Part shown: positions 1 through 9,684 of the stretch, in pieces
Layout of the letters: each line of letters opens with the position of its first letter
Numbering within the stretch: position 1 is the first letter of the stretch
NCBI RefSeq assembly: GCF_002873395.1
Contig: NZ_MCUV01000037.1
Coordinates: forward strand, 1-48,318
Direction: 5' to 3'
Length of the DNA: 48,318 bases
From: Vibrio sp. 10N.286.49.B3
GTDB taxonomy: Bacteria > Pseudomonadota > Gammaproteobacteria > Enterobacterales > Vibrionaceae
Program-made: the position numbers and the translations under genes
The notes under the pieces: model-generated
Databases searched by the model: none
What the model saw: only the letters and a program-made list of their open reading frames with translations
Told to the model about the DNA's origin: nothing

Positions 1-2
1 TC

Positions 3-1382
3 GAAGATAGTGGTCTTAGCGACGTAGCTCTAGATGATAGCAGTGCGGAACCGCAGAATGAATTACTCGATAATACAGATAGTGGTGTTGAAAAATCCGC
101 TCTTGATGAGTCATCTTTCGAAACGTTAGATCTTGAGAGCTTGGAGCATGATAACAAAGCTTTTGATGATTTAGCTCCTGAGCCGTCAAATCTCGATGCA
201 AGCCCATTAGAGAATAGTGTAGAAGATAGTAGCGCTGAACTGCTTGATGAGTCGCCGAAACAGGAAGCATCGCCATTATCAGCGGCAATCGAGAATGAGT
301 TTGGTATTCCGCAAGATGAAGATTGGCAAATTGATGAATCAGACCTTCCTCATTATAACGAAGAAGATGCCCAATTCGATTTGCCTGATGCTGCAGAAAT
401 AGAAGCGCCACAAGCACCGGTTGCAGAAAATAATAAAGTTGAAATCGATGACTCTCAATTACCAGAATACAGTGAAGATGAAGCATTTGCAGAGAATGCG
501 ATTGAATCCTTACTAAGTGATGCTGGAGAGGCGTTGGGTGAGCAGGAGGTTGAGACTAACCATAATGATATCCAAGTTTCAGATTACAATGATCAAGATG
601 CTTTACATGATTTATTCTCGTCTAATATAGAGAATGAAACGCCACTAGAGACGCCGATTTCGGAAGATAAGCCATCTGAAGATAAGACTTTTAATGAGTC
701 AATTCAGCCTGATGCACAGCTAGACGATAGTGATAATGGTCAATTATCTTCCGCTGATATCATTGATGAGTTTGATGAGAAAACACTAAACACGTTACTT
801 TCAGAGCCGGCAGAGGGAGAGTTTGCTCCTCCTCATCGCACTCATGCTTTCGATGGACAAGACATAGATAGTGCGGGTATGGATATTGATGCCATGCTTG
901 ATATGGGTGGCGAAGATTGGAATGGCTTTAGTTTATCGGATGAGCAAAAATCAACGATAGATAATGAGGTCCCAGAAGATGAGCAGTCTGCTTGGCTAGG
1001 GGGTGAAAAACCTGCGGAAGCGATTGTTCAAGCGGAAGATTGGGCGCAGCAAGCCGATTTTGAAAGCCAAAAAGAGCAATTTATGACTATCGATGAGTTG
1101 ATGGCACAGGTTGAACTTGGGGAAGAGAAAGGCAACTTAGATGATGAAGAGTTAAATCTAGATGTTGGGCTTAACGAGTTCCCTGATGTTATCGGTAATG
1201 CCGATGGTGTGGATGTTGATAATAACGCTGAAGCCGCTGGAAAATTAGACCTAGCAAAGATTTATATGGAAATGAATGACAACACAGGCGCAATTAAATT
1301 GCTAGAAGCGGCAATAGTCGATGGCGATGATATGATTCGTCGTGAAGCGAAAAACTTAATCGATACTATTAATCGCGCTTAA
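3..1382 (+). CDS. fimV: FimV/HubP family protein, C-terminal part (5' end outside window)
   Basis: This frame is open from the window edge, so only the C-terminal ~459 residues are present. Most of it is a very acidic, low-complexity linker rich in Asp, Glu and Ser with repeated motifs such as DxSxLPxY. The last ~45 residues (LDLAKIYMEMND...) form the conserved TPR-like FimV C-terminal domain. In vibrios this protein is HubP, a polar inner-membrane organiser with a periplasmic LysM domain, one TM helix and an acidic cytoplasmic repeat region that recruits polar ATPases. The N-terminal parts lie outside the window. An intrinsic terminator follows directly and truA is next, a usual Vibrionaceae neighbour. 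Codon-scale repetition in the acidic region makes its length strain-variable (family knowledge). Confidence 0.9.
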   Translation, partial: EDSGLSDVALDDSSAEPQNELLDNTDSGVEKSALDESSFETLDLESLEHDNKAFDDLAPEPSNLDASPLENSVEDSSAELLDESPKQEASPLSAAIENEFGIPQDEDWQIDESDLPHYNEEDAQFDLPDAAEIEAPQAPVAENNKVEIDDSQLPEYSEDEAFAENAIESLLSDAGEALGEQEVETNHNDIQVSDYNDQDALHDLFSSNIENETPLETPISEDKPSEDKTFNESIQPDAQLDDSDNGQLSSADIIDEFDEKTLNTLLSEPAEGEFAPPHRTHAFDGQDIDSAGMDIDAMLDMGGEDWNGFSLSDEQKSTIDNEVPEDEQSAWLGGEKPAEAIVQAEDWAQQADFESQKEQFMTIDELMAQVELGEEKGNLDDEELNLDVGLNEFPDVIGNADGVDVDNNAEAAGKLDLAKIYMEMNDNTGAIKLLEAAIVDGDDMIRREAKNLIDTINRA

Positions 1383-1400
1383 TCGTGGTTATTGTACTAG

Positions 1401-1429
1401 TAGGCAGTCATTTGGCTGCCTATTTTTTT
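1401..1429 (+). terminator. Intrinsic terminator after fimV/hubP
   Basis: TAGGCAG pairs with CTGCCTA around an 8-nt loop, followed by seven T residues. It lies 20 bases after the fimV stop and closes that unit before truA. Confidence 0.85.
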
Positions 1430-1508
1430 GGTGAGGATAATTGAGGGATTAGAAATTTATCTCAATTGATATTATACTCCTCGCCCCATTTTCAAAGAGA
1501 ACATGCAC

Positions 1509-2309
1509 ATGAATATTGCTTTAGGTATTGAGTATAATGGTACTCATTACTGTGGTTGGCAGCGTCAACGAGATGTAAAAAGCGTCCAAGAAGAGTTGGA
1601 AAAATCATTGGCGATTGTGGCTAACCACCCCGTTGAACTTCAATGTGCTGGACGCACAGACTCAGGCGTGCATGGAACCGGTCAAGTGGTTCACTTTGAA
1701 ACTAACGTGACGCGTAAAATGGTAGCGTGGACGATAGGTGTTAATGCTAACCTACCGAAAGATATAACCGTTCGTTGGGCAAAAGAGGTGGAAGATGACT
1801 TTCATGCTCGTTTTAGTGCAACGGCTCGACGTTATCGCTATATTATCTATAATGACGATTTACGCCCAGGTATTTTATCGTCGGGGTTGAGTCATTATCA
1901 TGGTGAGCTTGATGCTGAAAAAATGCACCAAGCGGGTCAATACTTACTTGGTGAGAACGACTTCACATCATTTAGAGCAACCCGTTGCCAATCAAATACA
2001 CCATGGCGTAATGTTATACACCTAAATGTTTCTCGTCATGGTAAGTTTATCGTGATTGATATTAAGGCCAATGCTTTTGTCCACCATATGGTACGTAACA
2101 TTACCGGTAGCCTTATTATGGTTGGACATGGGCAGCAAGAGCCTGAGTGGATTAAGTCGCTGTTAGAAGCTAAAGACAGAAAGCAAGCGGGTACAACAGC
2201 GAAAGCAGAAGGGTTGTACTTAATCGATGTCGATTACCCGGAACGATTTGATTTGCCAAAAGTACCATTAGGTCCATTATTTTTACCCGATGATTTAACT
2301 CAGTGGTAA
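1509..2309 (+). CDS. truA: tRNA pseudouridine(38-40) synthase TruA
   Basis: TruA isomerises uridines 38, 39 and 40 in the anticodon arm of many tRNAs to pseudouridine. The signature GRTDSGVHG carries the catalytic Asp (residue 51 from this start), and the whole protein has the two-domain TruA layout with IALGIEYNG at the N-terminus and a normal length near 266 residues. Two in-frame ATGs lie 6 bases apart (1503 and 1509). The purine-rich AAAGAGA ends at 1500, which is too close to the first ATG but well spaced for the second, so 1509 is preferred. It sits alone between the fimV terminator and a weak hairpin upstream of accD. Confidence 0.95.
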   Translation: MNIALGIEYNGTHYCGWQRQRDVKSVQEELEKSLAIVANHPVELQCAGRTDSGVHGTGQVVHFETNVTRKMVAWTIGVNANLPKDITVRWAKEVEDDFHARFSATARRYRYIIYNDDLRPGILSSGLSHYHGELDAEKMHQAGQYLLGENDFTSFRATRCQSNTPWRNVIHLNVSRHGKFIVIDIKANAFVHHMVRNITGSLIMVGHGQQEPEWIKSLLEAKDRKQAGTTAKAEGLYLIDVDYPERFDLPKVPLGPLFLPDDLTQW

Positions 2310-2330
2310 AGTGCGATTAAAAAATACTCA

Positions 2331-2378
2331 GTTGTACTTGGTTGCATAACGCTTTAAAATAGGTACAACCAGTTTTTT
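2331..2378 (+). terminator. Possible terminator after truA
   Basis: GTTGTAC at 2331-2337 pairs with GTACAAC at 2363-2369, followed by a run of six T. The loop is long (about 25 nt), so termination may be partial. Confidence 0.45.
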
Positions 2379-2475
2379 ATCTACACTTGCTGTTTATTAT
2401 GGTTTAATCCTCAGATAGTTATTCGAATTTATATCTTTTGCAATGAGGCGAAAGAGTTGATAGAAAAGGTCTTCC

Positions 2476-3402
2476 ATGAGTTGGCTTGAAAAGATTTTAG
2501 AAAAAAGCAATATCGTTACTTCTCGTAAAGCGTCTATTCCTGAAGGGGTGTGGACTAAATGTACGTCATGTGAACAGGTGCTTTATCATGCCGAATTAGT
2601 GCGCAACTTAGAAGTTTGCCCTAAGTGTGATCACCACATGCGTATGTCTTCTCGTCGTCGTTTAGAAACCTTCTTAGATGAGTCAAATCGAGTAGAGCTT
2701 GGCACCGAGTTTGAACCACAAGATAAATTGAAGTTCAAAGACTCTAAGCGTTACAAAGATCGTCTTTCTGCTGCTCAAAAAAATAGCGGTGAGAAAGATG
2801 CGTTGCTTGTAATGCAAGGTGAGTTACTTGGTATGCCTGTTGTTACTTGTGCTTTTGAGTTTAGCTTTATGGCAGGCTCGATGGGCTCTGTAGTTGGTGC
2901 TCGCTTTGTGAGTGCCGTTGATGCAGCGATTGAAAATAACTGTGGTTTAGTTTGTTTCTCCGCTAGTGGTGGCGCTCGTATGCAAGAGGCATTGATGTCT
3001 TTAATGCAGATGGCGAAAACCAGTGCAGCTTTAGAGCGTTTAACCGCGAAAGGGTTACCTTACATCTCAGTGATGACCGATCCAACCTTAGGTGGTGTTT
3101 CAGCGAGTCTATCGATGCTAGGCGATATCAATATTGGTGAGCCCAAAGCACTGATTGGTTTTGCAGGTCGTCGTGTTATTGAGCAAACAGTACGTGAAGA
3201 CTTGCCAGAGGGCTTCCAACGTAGTGAGTTCTTACTAGAGCATGGTGCTATTGATATGATCGTTGATCGTCGCGATATGCGTCAGCGTATTGGAGGTTTA
3301 TTAGCAAAAATGACCAACCATAGCTCACCTTTCGTTGTTTCTACTAACGATTCTCCAAATCAAGCCCCTTATGAAGTACCAGAAGCGGGTGAAAAAGGGT
3401 AA
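2476..3402 (+). CDS. accD: Acetyl-CoA carboxylase, carboxyltransferase beta subunit
   Basis: AccD pairs with AccA to form the carboxyltransferase half of acetyl-CoA carboxylase, which makes malonyl-CoA for fatty-acid synthesis in the cytoplasm. A four-cysteine zinc ribbon is visible near the N-terminus (CTSC at 29-32 and CPKC at 48-51). The crotonase-like carboxyltransferase core follows, with the glycine-rich stretches [12 protein letters not shown] and [12 protein letters not shown]. Its 308 residues match the E. coli protein. An AAAGG ribosome-binding sequence sits about 8 bases before the ATG. The next gene is folC, 42 bases on, the same order as in E. coli; the dedA gene found between truA and accD in E. 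coli is absent. Confidence 0.96.
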   Translation: MSWLEKILEKSNIVTSRKASIPEGVWTKCTSCEQVLYHAELVRNLEVCPKCDHHMRMSSRRRLETFLDESNRVELGTEFEPQDKLKFKDSKRYKDRLSAAQKNSGEKDALLVMQGELLGMPVVTCAFEFSFMAGSMGSVVGARFVSAVDAAIENNCGLVCFSASGGARMQEALMSLMQMAKTSAALERLTAKGLPYISVMTDPTLGGVSASLSMLGDINIGEPKALIGFAGRRVIEQTVREDLPEGFQRSEFLLEHGAIDMIVDRRDMRQRIGGLLAKMTNHSSPFVVSTNDSPNQAPYEVPEAGEKG

Positions 3403-3444
3403 AGTATTCATTAACAGACCGCAAAATTAATGGTTACTAGTTAA

Positions 3445-4707
3445 ATGAATCAACAACCTACTCCTCAAGCCACATCTTCTTTGCAAGTGTGGCTTGATTA
3501 TTTATCTAATATTCACACCAGTGCTATCGATCTAGGTTTAGATCGTGTTCAGAAAGTCGCCGAACGCGGCAACCTAACCAAACCTGCGCCCTATATCATT
3601 ACGGTCGCTGGGACAAACGGTAAAGGTTCTACTTGCGCACTGATGGAAGCAATTTTACTTGATGCTGGCTATTCTGTTGGTGTTTATAGTTCCCCACATC
3701 TTATTCGTTATAATGAGCGTGTCCGTATCAATGGACAGGAACTTGATGACGAAAAACATGCCCAAGCCTTTGCTTATATCGAACAATTACGTGCAGAAAC
3801 CAGTTTAAGTTTATTTGAATATGGCACGTTAGCAGCCCTACGTTTATTTCAAACTGAAAAAGTGGATGTTGTTCTCCTTGAAGTCGGCTTAGGCGGAAGA
3901 CTTGATGCGACCAATATTGTTGATCATGATATTTCCATTGTCACCAGTTTAGCCGTTGATCATGTTGATTGGCTAGGTGATGATATTAATGTGATTGGTT
4001 TTGAAAAGGCGGGTATCTATCGCTCTGGTCGTCCAGCCATTTGTGGTCAACCGAATCCTCCAGCAACCGTTGCCGCTCATGCTGATGATATCAACGCTGA
4101 ATTTTATCAAGTCGGTATCCAATACACCTACCAACAAAGTGAAAATCATTGGCAATGGACAAGTGGCGCTTACCAACTTGATGATCTGCCTTTACCTCAA
4201 TTGCCTTTGCCAAACGCTGCAACAGCTTTGATGGCGTTAGGGAGCTCAGAGCTTGAAATTAGTGATATTAATATTGTTAATGGTCTTAAAAAGGCGAGCT
4301 TACCAGGGCGAATGCAGAAAATTAATGATCAACCCACTATTATTTTAGATGTCGCGCATAATCCGCACTCAGCGAACTATCTTGTTGAGCAGATGCAAAA
4401 AAATTATAGCGGACAGCCAATTCACGTTGTTGTCGCTATGCTGCATGATAAAGATATCCAATCAACACTCGAAGTGATTGAGCCGATAGCCACACATTGG
4501 TATCCCGCTTCATTATCGGGACCAAGAGCAGCTTCTGCGCAAGAGTTGTGTGCATTTTTACCAGCAGGCTTAACTCAATATTCACAACCAGAAGCCGCAT
4601 TTCAGGCAGCATTAAAGCAAGCTCAACCGAATGATATTATATTAGTGGTTGGTTCGTTTCATACCGTTGGTGATGTGTTAGCACACTGGCAAACTCAAGG
4701 AGCATAA
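3445..4707 (+). CDS. folC: Bifunctional dihydrofolate synthase / folylpolyglutamate synthase FolC
   Basis: FolC adds glutamate to dihydropteroate to make dihydrofolate and then extends the polyglutamate tail of reduced folates, using ATP. It is a Mur-ligase-fold enzyme: the P-loop AGTNGKGST lies at residues 55-63, and the central and C-terminal Mur ligase domains follow (LEVGLGGRLDATN; ILDVAHNPHS). Its 420 residues are normal. The stop codon abuts the ATG of the SPOR protein gene with no gap, so the two are probably translationally coupled. No strong Shine-Dalgarno sequence precedes the start, but no upstream in-frame start fits better. Confidence 0.95.
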   Translation: MNQQPTPQATSSLQVWLDYLSNIHTSAIDLGLDRVQKVAERGNLTKPAPYIITVAGTNGKGSTCALMEAILLDAGYSVGVYSSPHLIRYNERVRINGQELDDEKHAQAFAYIEQLRAETSLSLFEYGTLAALRLFQTEKVDVVLLEVGLGGRLDATNIVDHDISIVTSLAVDHVDWLGDDINVIGFEKAGIYRSGRPAICGQPNPPATVAAHADDINAEFYQVGIQYTYQQSENHWQWTSGAYQLDDLPLPQLPLPNAATALMALGSSELEISDINIVNGLKKASLPGRMQKINDQPTIILDVAHNPHSANYLVEQMQKNYSGQPIHVVVAMLHDKDIQSTLEVIEPIATHWYPASLSGPRAASAQELCAFLPAGLTQYSQPEAAFQAALKQAQPNDIILVVGSFHTVGDVLAHWQTQGA

Positions 4708-5247
4708 ATGGCGAGTAAATTTCAAAGTCGATTAGTCGGTACGATCATACTGGTCGCAGTCGGAGTGATTGTATTACCCGACCTACTCGATGGACAAAAA
4801 CTGCATTACAAAGAAGATTTTGCCAGCATTCCGATCAAACCGGAGTTAAATAGTCAGGCAGAAACATTTGCAGTATTAGATCCGATAGAAGATGACATCA
4901 GTTTGCCAGAGTCTCCGGTGAATGTTGTTATTAATGAGGCTGAAAAATTTTCAGAGGCAAAGCCACTTGATGTTGTCATTACTCAACCGGTGGAAAAAAA
5001 TGCCTACCAAGACAGTGCCTGGATTATTCAGTTGATGACGCTCAGTAATGCAGAAAATGCTGAAAAAGTGGTGGAAGATTTACGATCAAAAGGTTATCAA
5101 GCCCATACTAAGCAAAAAGGTACATTCACTCAGGTTATGGTTGGACCTGATGTATCAAAAACTAAGCTAGAAAGTCAAGTAATTGAACTGAAAAAAGATA
5201 CTGGAGAAAAAGGCCAAATAATCAAATTTAGGCCATTAAATCCGTAA
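4708..5247 (+). CDS. dedD: SPOR domain protein DedD
   Basis: A short bitopic inner-membrane protein. Residues ~8-26 form an N-terminal membrane helix (TIILVAVGVIVLPDLL), then comes a ~75-residue acidic linker. The last ~80 residues are a SPOR domain (AWIIQLMTLSNAENAEKVVEDLRSKG onward). SPOR domains bind denuded septal peptidoglycan, and E. coli DedD is a cell-division protein that acts at the septum. Its position between folC and cvpA is the E. coli order. The ATG directly follows the folC stop. Confidence 0.92.
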   Translation: MASKFQSRLVGTIILVAVGVIVLPDLLDGQKLHYKEDFASIPIKPELNSQAETFAVLDPIEDDISLPESPVNVVINEAEKFSEAKPLDVVITQPVEKNAYQDSAWIIQLMTLSNAENAEKVVEDLRSKGYQAHTKQKGTFTQVMVGPDVSKTKLESQVIELKKDTGEKGQIIKFRPLNP

Positions 5248-5282
5248 GAAAACGTTTGCGTAGCGCTTTTTTCTGTTAAAAT
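5246..5282 (+). promoter_or_regulatory. PurR operator overlapping the cvpA-purF promoter
   Basis: The 16-mer AAGAAAACGTTTGCGT (5246-5261) matches 14 of 16 positions of the palindromic PurR box ACGCAAACGTTTGCGT. It overlaps a -35-like TTGCGT, and TAAAAT at 5277-5282 can serve as the -10. PurR with hypoxanthine or guanine represses the cvpA-purF operon in E. coli at the equivalent place. The site also shows that the ATG at 5281 lies within the promoter and cannot be the cvpA start. Confidence 0.85.
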
Positions 5283-5307
5283 GCGCGTCAACATAAGTGA
5301 AGAACTC

Positions 5308-5799
5308 ATGAATTGGTTAGATTTTGTTATTTTAGGTGTGATCGGCTTTTCGGCTGTGATCAGTTTAGTCCGTGGTTTTGTTAAAGAAGCCTTGTCGTTA
5401 GTGATTTGGTTTGGTGCCTTTTTTATCTCCAGCCAGTATTACACCAAGCTCGCGGTGTACTTCAGTAATATTGAAGACGACATAGTGCGTAATGGAGCCG
5501 CAATCGCAGCATTATTTGTTGCAACATTGATAGTTGGTGCGGTGGTTAACTATGTTATCAGCCAACTAGTACAGAAAACAGGGTTGTCTGGAACCGACAG
5601 AATACTCGGTGTGGTCTTTGGCGGACTGCGTGGTATTTTGATTGTCGCAGCACTTCTCTTTTTTATCGATGCCTTTACGGCATTATCAAATTCAGAGTGG
5701 TGGAAAGAGTCTCAGTTAGTACCAGAATTTCAACTGGTCATTGAGCCTTTTTTCGAGCACTTAAAACAAACATCTAGTTTTTTATCTGGCGCGACATAG
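5308..5799 (+). CDS. cvpA: Colicin V production protein CvpA, inner-membrane
   Basis: A four-helix inner-membrane protein of the CvpA family, closely similar to E. coli CvpA throughout (MNWLDFVILGVIGFSAVISLVRG, KTGLSGTDRILGVVFGGLRG). It is needed for colicin V production in E. coli and has been tied to envelope stress tolerance, but its molecular activity is unsettled. A start at 5281 would add nine residues but falls in the -10 region, whereas the ATG at 5308 has GAAGA upstream and matches the E. coli start, giving 163 residues. It is the first gene of a PurR-controlled operon with purF 33 bases downstream. Confidence 0.92.
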   Translation: MNWLDFVILGVIGFSAVISLVRGFVKEALSLVIWFGAFFISSQYYTKLAVYFSNIEDDIVRNGAAIAALFVATLIVGAVVNYVISQLVQKTGLSGTDRILGVVFGGLRGILIVAALLFFIDAFTALSNSEWWKESQLVPEFQLVIEPFFEHLKQTSSFLSGAT

Positions 5800-5832
5800 C
5801 GCCAGTAATTGTCGCAAATCGAGGATCAGGAC

Positions 5833-7347
5833 ATGTGTGGTATTGTTGGAATCGTGGGTAATTCGCCAGTAAACCAGTCTATTTATGACGCATTGACGGT
5901 TTTGCAGCATCGTGGGCAAGATGCTGCGGGTATTGTTACCATAGAAAGCAATCGTTTCCGTCTGCGTAAGGCGAACGGTTTAGTGAAAGATGTTTTCGCT
6001 GCTAAACACATGCAACGCTTACAAGGGAATGTTGGTATCGGTCATGTTCGTTACCCAACGGCTGGTAGTTCGAGTGCTTCAGAAGCGCAACCTTTTTATG
6101 TGAACTCGCCATTTGGTATCACGTTAGCCCACAACGGTAACTTAACCAACGCGAATGATATCCGTGAAAAGTTATTTGAAAAGGATCGTCGTCACCTAAA
6201 TACCACTTCAGATTCAGAAGTATTATTGAATGTCCTAGCGCATGAGATTGATACTGTTAAAGGTAATGTTACCTCTGAAGATGTTTTTCGTGCTATCACT
6301 AATGTACACCGTGTGATCCGTGGTGCTTATGCGGTAACAGCGATGATTATCGGTCATGGTATGTTGGCTTTTCGTGACCCACATGGTATCCGTCCACTTT
6401 GCTTAGGTAAGCGTGAAGAAGGCGGAAGCACTGAATATATGGTGGCTTCTGAATCTGTTGCTCTTGATGCTGTTGGTTTTGATTTTGTTCGTGATGTTGC
6501 ACCTGGTGAAGCGATTTATGTTGATTTCACAGGTCAGCTATTTACTAAGCAATGTGCAGATAACCCAAGCCTAACACCATGTATTTTTGAGTTCGTTTAT
6601 TTTGCTCGTCCGGATTCATTCATTGATAAAATTTCAGTTTACAGTGCTCGTCTTGAGATGGGTAAAAAACTGGGTGAGCGCATCAAGAATGAATACCAAG
6701 AGTTGGACATTGACGTTGTTATTCCGATTCCTGAAACGTCGTGTGATATTGCTTTAGAAATCGCTCAAGCTATCGATAAGCCATATCGTCAAGGGTTTGT
6801 GAAGAACCGCTATGTTGGTCGTACTTTCATTATGCCAGGTCAGCAACAGCGTAAAAAGTCAGTACGTCGTAAACTGAATGCGATTCGTTCAGAGTTTAAA
6901 GATAAAAATGTACTATTAGTGGATGATTCGATTGTACGTGGCACAACCTCAGAGCAAATCATAGAAATGGCGCGTGATGCAGGAGCGAAGAAGGTCTACA
7001 TGGTATCTGCCGCACCAGAAGTTCGTTTCCCGAATGTCTACGGTATTGATATGCCAAGTGCTAGTGAGCTTATTGCCCATGGACGTGATAACACGACGAT
7101 CTGCAAAGCGATCGGTGCCGATGAGCTAATTTTCCAAACTATCGATGACTTAGTTACGGCAGTTGGCGCTGGTAATCCAGAGATAAAAGGCTTTGATGCC
7201 TCTGTCTTTAATGGTCAATATGTAACGGGTGATATCGATCAAAAATACCTCGATTTTCTCGACTCTTTACGCAGTGATGATGCCAAATTGCAGCGTGATA
7301 TTCAGCAAGAACTCGTTAACTTAGAAATGCATAATGAAGGCGCTTAA
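5833..7347 (+). CDS. purF: Amidophosphoribosyltransferase PurF
   Basis: PurF catalyses the first committed step of purine synthesis: PRPP plus glutamine gives 5-phosphoribosylamine. After removal of the initiator Met the protein begins with Cys1, the glutaminase nucleophile (MCGIVGIVG). An upstream in-frame start at 5809 would bury this cysteine, so 5833 is the true start, with GAGGATCAGG as the ribosome-binding region. The N-terminal class II glutaminase carries HVRYPTAG and HNGNLTN. The C-terminal phosphoribosyltransferase carries the PRPP loop [13 protein letters not shown]. At 504 residues it matches E. coli (505). An intrinsic terminator follows. Confidence 0.97.
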   Translation: MCGIVGIVGNSPVNQSIYDALTVLQHRGQDAAGIVTIESNRFRLRKANGLVKDVFAAKHMQRLQGNVGIGHVRYPTAGSSSASEAQPFYVNSPFGITLAHNGNLTNANDIREKLFEKDRRHLNTTSDSEVLLNVLAHEIDTVKGNVTSEDVFRAITNVHRVIRGAYAVTAMIIGHGMLAFRDPHGIRPLCLGKREEGGSTEYMVASESVALDAVGFDFVRDVAPGEAIYVDFTGQLFTKQCADNPSLTPCIFEFVYFARPDSFIDKISVYSARLEMGKKLGERIKNEYQELDIDVVIPIPETSCDIALEIAQAIDKPYRQGFVKNRYVGRTFIMPGQQQRKKSVRRKLNAIRSEFKDKNVLLVDDSIVRGTTSEQIIEMARDAGAKKVYMVSAAPEVRFPNVYGIDMPSASELIAHGRDNTTICKAIGADELIFQTIDDLVTAVGAGNPEIKGFDASVFNGQYVTGDIDQKYLDFLDSLRSDDAKLQRDIQQELVNLEMHNEGA

Positions 7348-7397
7348 TTAGTCTGATTCATTAGCATGCGCTGAAATTCGCTTAGGTTAATAATGAT

Positions 7398-7436
7398 AAA
7401 GCCTTCAAAGATGAAATGATCTATGGAGGCTTTTTT
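7398..7436 (+). terminator. Intrinsic terminator after purF
   Basis: A ten-base-pair stem, AAAGCCTTCA with TGGAGGCTTT, is followed by further T residues. It separates purF from the convergent LysR gene. Confidence 0.8.
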
Positions 7437-7472
7437 ATGCTTGGCATCTGGGGTTAGATAAGCCAACTCGGT

Positions 7473-8342
7473 TTATTTATACGCGATGATGAAATCAATA
7501 AATAAACGCACTTTTTCCGGTAAGTGATCTTTGTGGTTGTATAACATGTACACATCACGAGAGTTAGCGCTCCAGTCCTCTAGGATTTGTACAAGTTTAC
7601 CCTTATCAATTTGCTCACTGATCATCACGTCAGGCAATAGAGTGATCCCTAAACCCTCAGTACAAGCGTGGCGCACAACGTTGAGCGCATTGGCTTGAAA
7701 ACGCCCTTTATCAGTATTGATCACAGCATCACCGTTTAAATTTGTCAGCTGCCATTTTAAGAGAGGGTGACCTTTAAGTAATGAGTGAGACGTTAATTCC
7801 TCAGCATGATTAGGGGTAGGGTTTGTCGCTAAATAATCAGGACTGGCAACAAGGATATCTTTAACGCTATTTATCTTACGAGCAATGAGACTTGAATCGC
7901 GTTGTGGTCCTACACGGAAAATGACATCCCATTCAGTTGGATCAAGTTGATCTGCTTGATTGGTCATGGTGAGTTCTAAATTAATATCAGGATATTGCAC
8001 CATAAAAGCACTAAACATTGGCATCATCATGCGCTGGGTTAAATTGGAAGGTGCTGATATTTTTATTTTACCAGAAGCGCCACGGCACTCATCCGTTAAT
8101 TCTTCTGTGGTAGAAGATAAACGCTGTAACAATGGTGAACACTCATTAAAGAACCGTTCCCCAGCTTCTGTCAGTGATAGCTTTCGAGCATGGCGATTCA
8201 ATAGCCTGAGATTTAACGCATCTTCAAGCGCTTGTATGCGTCGAGTTATTGTTGCTACTGGAATCATCGTTTTGCGAGAGGTCGCAGTATAACTACCATT
8301 TTCGACAACTAGCCGAAAAAGATTTAAATCATCTAATTTCAT
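7473..8342 (-). CDS. LysR-family transcriptional regulator
   Basis: The N-terminal winged helix-turn-helix of the LysR family is clear (LNLFRLVVENGSYTATSRKTMIPVATITRRIQALE, then LRLLNRHARKLSLTEAGE), and residues ~90-290 form the type 2 periplasmic-binding-like effector domain. It resembles the large DmlR/YafC-type subgroup; the effector and targets cannot be read from the sequence. Upstream in-frame codons allow a start at 8363, but the ATG at 8342 places the helix-turn-helix at the family's usual distance (MKLDDLNLF). It is divergent from the RssB-like gene, and an inverted repeat lies just upstream, as expected for autoregulation. Convergence with purF does not imply a link to purines. Confidence 0.85.
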   Translation of the reverse strand: MKLDDLNLFRLVVENGSYTATSRKTMIPVATITRRIQALEDALNLRLLNRHARKLSLTEAGERFFNECSPLLQRLSSTTEELTDECRGASGKIKISAPSNLTQRMMMPMFSAFMVQYPDINLELTMTNQADQLDPTEWDVIFRVGPQRDSSLIARKINSVKDILVASPDYLATNPTPNHAEELTSHSLLKGHPLLKWQLTNLNGDAVINTDKGRFQANALNVVRHACTEGLGITLLPDVMISEQIDKGKLVQILEDWSANSRDVYMLYNHKDHLPEKVRLFIDFIIAYK

Positions 8343-8368
8343 AATAGAGTCACATTTTACCATTTGGT

Positions 8369-8391
8369 GTAGTGTATAGTATATTTACTAC
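8369..8391. promoter_or_regulatory. Inverted repeat upstream of the LysR gene, possible operator
   Basis: GTAGT and ACTAC are separated by 13 bases, centred about 38 bases upstream of the LysR start. LysR proteins typically bind a T-N11-A dyad of this size in the divergent promoter region. The stretch is also AT-rich and contains -10-like sequences. No experimental consensus supports it. Confidence 0.3.
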
Positions 8392-8574
8392 GTTTAGTCA
8401 GTGATATCAGAATTTAGTAGTGAATCGTAATGAAACTAAGTGCGTATTCATTGAAAATTACTACCGTAAATAAGTTGTAAAAGTAACATTAGCTAACTAT
8501 TTTTGAGTAAGTATAGAGCGAAAATAACTATAAAAGTATTGTTACTTTACCATAAGTATTGTGAGGGAAAGCTT

Positions 8575-9684
8575 ATGTACAACACTCACAGTCAGTCGGT
8601 GAGAAATTTGAAATTAGAAACGGCTAGGAAAAGATCCATTTTATTAGTGGATGATGATCCGATATTTCGAAACATGATTACGTCAGTATTAAGAGTTCAA
8701 GGCTATGACGTTATTGAAGCAGAGCACGGTTTAGACGGTCTGGCGAAATTACGCACATCAGATCCAGATATCGTACTGTGTGACTTATCTATGCCTGTAC
8801 TCAACGGTATCGAGTTTGTCGAGGAGGCTAGCCTCCAGTACCCATATTTACCTTTGATTGTTGTGTCAGCCACAGAAGATATGTCACAGGTAGCAAAAGC
8901 ATTGCGCTTAGGGATTAAAGATTTTCTTCCTAAGCCTATATCTGACTTTAACTATTTAGATTGTGCGATAAAAAATACTCTAAAAGAAGCAGAGCATCAT
9001 CTTGCTGATCAACGAGATTTTTCAAGCCAATGGTTTAATGTCGAAGAGGGTGGTGAGTTACCAGAAGAACAAGAGTTACACTGGCATTTAGATTACTTAC
9101 AAGACAATCCAGAGATGGCAAAAGAGCTCTTGTCTGCACTATTGCCTGAGAAAGAGGCCTATCAGGGTAGTTGGAAGTGCAGCTATCGTTTGTTGCAATC
9201 AGCGGATAATATGCCGATTGTTTTTGACTATTCATGGTTAATCAATGGTCAACTTGCCTTTTACCTTGTCGATTCAGCCTCTACAGTTGATGGCGATGGA
9301 ACGGCGACAACCCTACTAATTCGAGCGTTATTTGATGACTATATCCGTAATCTAAAATACTTAACGCCAGATTTAAAACAGTTAGCGGAAGTGGTTGAGC
9401 GCGGTATAGACTGTTCGGATTCTGCAGTACCGATTGATGCATTATTTGGTGTGGCTGACTTTACCTCAGGTAGTGTCTCTATTTTGCCAGCAGGTTTAAA
9501 GTCAACTTGGTTAACTGCTGTGAAAAACCAGCATATTGCAGCAGGTTCACGATTAGGACAGCAGTGCATTAAAAACTTTATGACTCAAGAGTTGGATTTG
9601 CGTTCGGGAGGGCAAGTTATCATGAATCAAGTAGAGGGCTCTCGCTTTAGCCTTGAGATAACCAATACCACCCTTATCATTTAG
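8575..9684 (+). CDS. rssB: RssB-like response regulator (sigma-S proteolysis adaptor type)
   Basis: The N-terminal receiver domain has the acidic pocket DDD (26-28), phospho-acceptor Asp70 in LCDLSMP, Ser98/Thr100 and Lys120. The stretch SATEDMSQVAKALRLGIKDF matches E. coli RssB almost residue for residue. The C-terminal ~200 residues resemble RssB's PP2C-like domain (YRLLQSADN, LAFYLVDSAS, LLIRALFDDY) and lack the metal-binding aspartates of an active phosphatase. RssB delivers sigma-S to ClpXP, and this is the likely role here. The upstream start at 8503 would add 24 residues of unusual composition; the ATG at 8575 has GAGGGAAAG upstream, giving 369 residues against 337 in E. coli, with the extra residues at the N-terminus and the interdomain link. 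Confidence 0.82.
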   Translation: MYNTHSQSVRNLKLETARKRSILLVDDDPIFRNMITSVLRVQGYDVIEAEHGLDGLAKLRTSDPDIVLCDLSMPVLNGIEFVEEASLQYPYLPLIVVSATEDMSQVAKALRLGIKDFLPKPISDFNYLDCAIKNTLKEAEHHLADQRDFSSQWFNVEEGGELPEEQELHWHLDYLQDNPEMAKELLSALLPEKEAYQGSWKCSYRLLQSADNMPIVFDYSWLINGQLAFYLVDSASTVDGDGTATTLLIRALFDDYIRNLKYLTPDLKQLAEVVERGIDCSDSAVPIDALFGVADFTSGSVSILPAGLKSTWLTAVKNQHIAAGSRLGQQCIKNFMTQELDLRSGGQVIMNQVEGSRFSLEITNTTLII

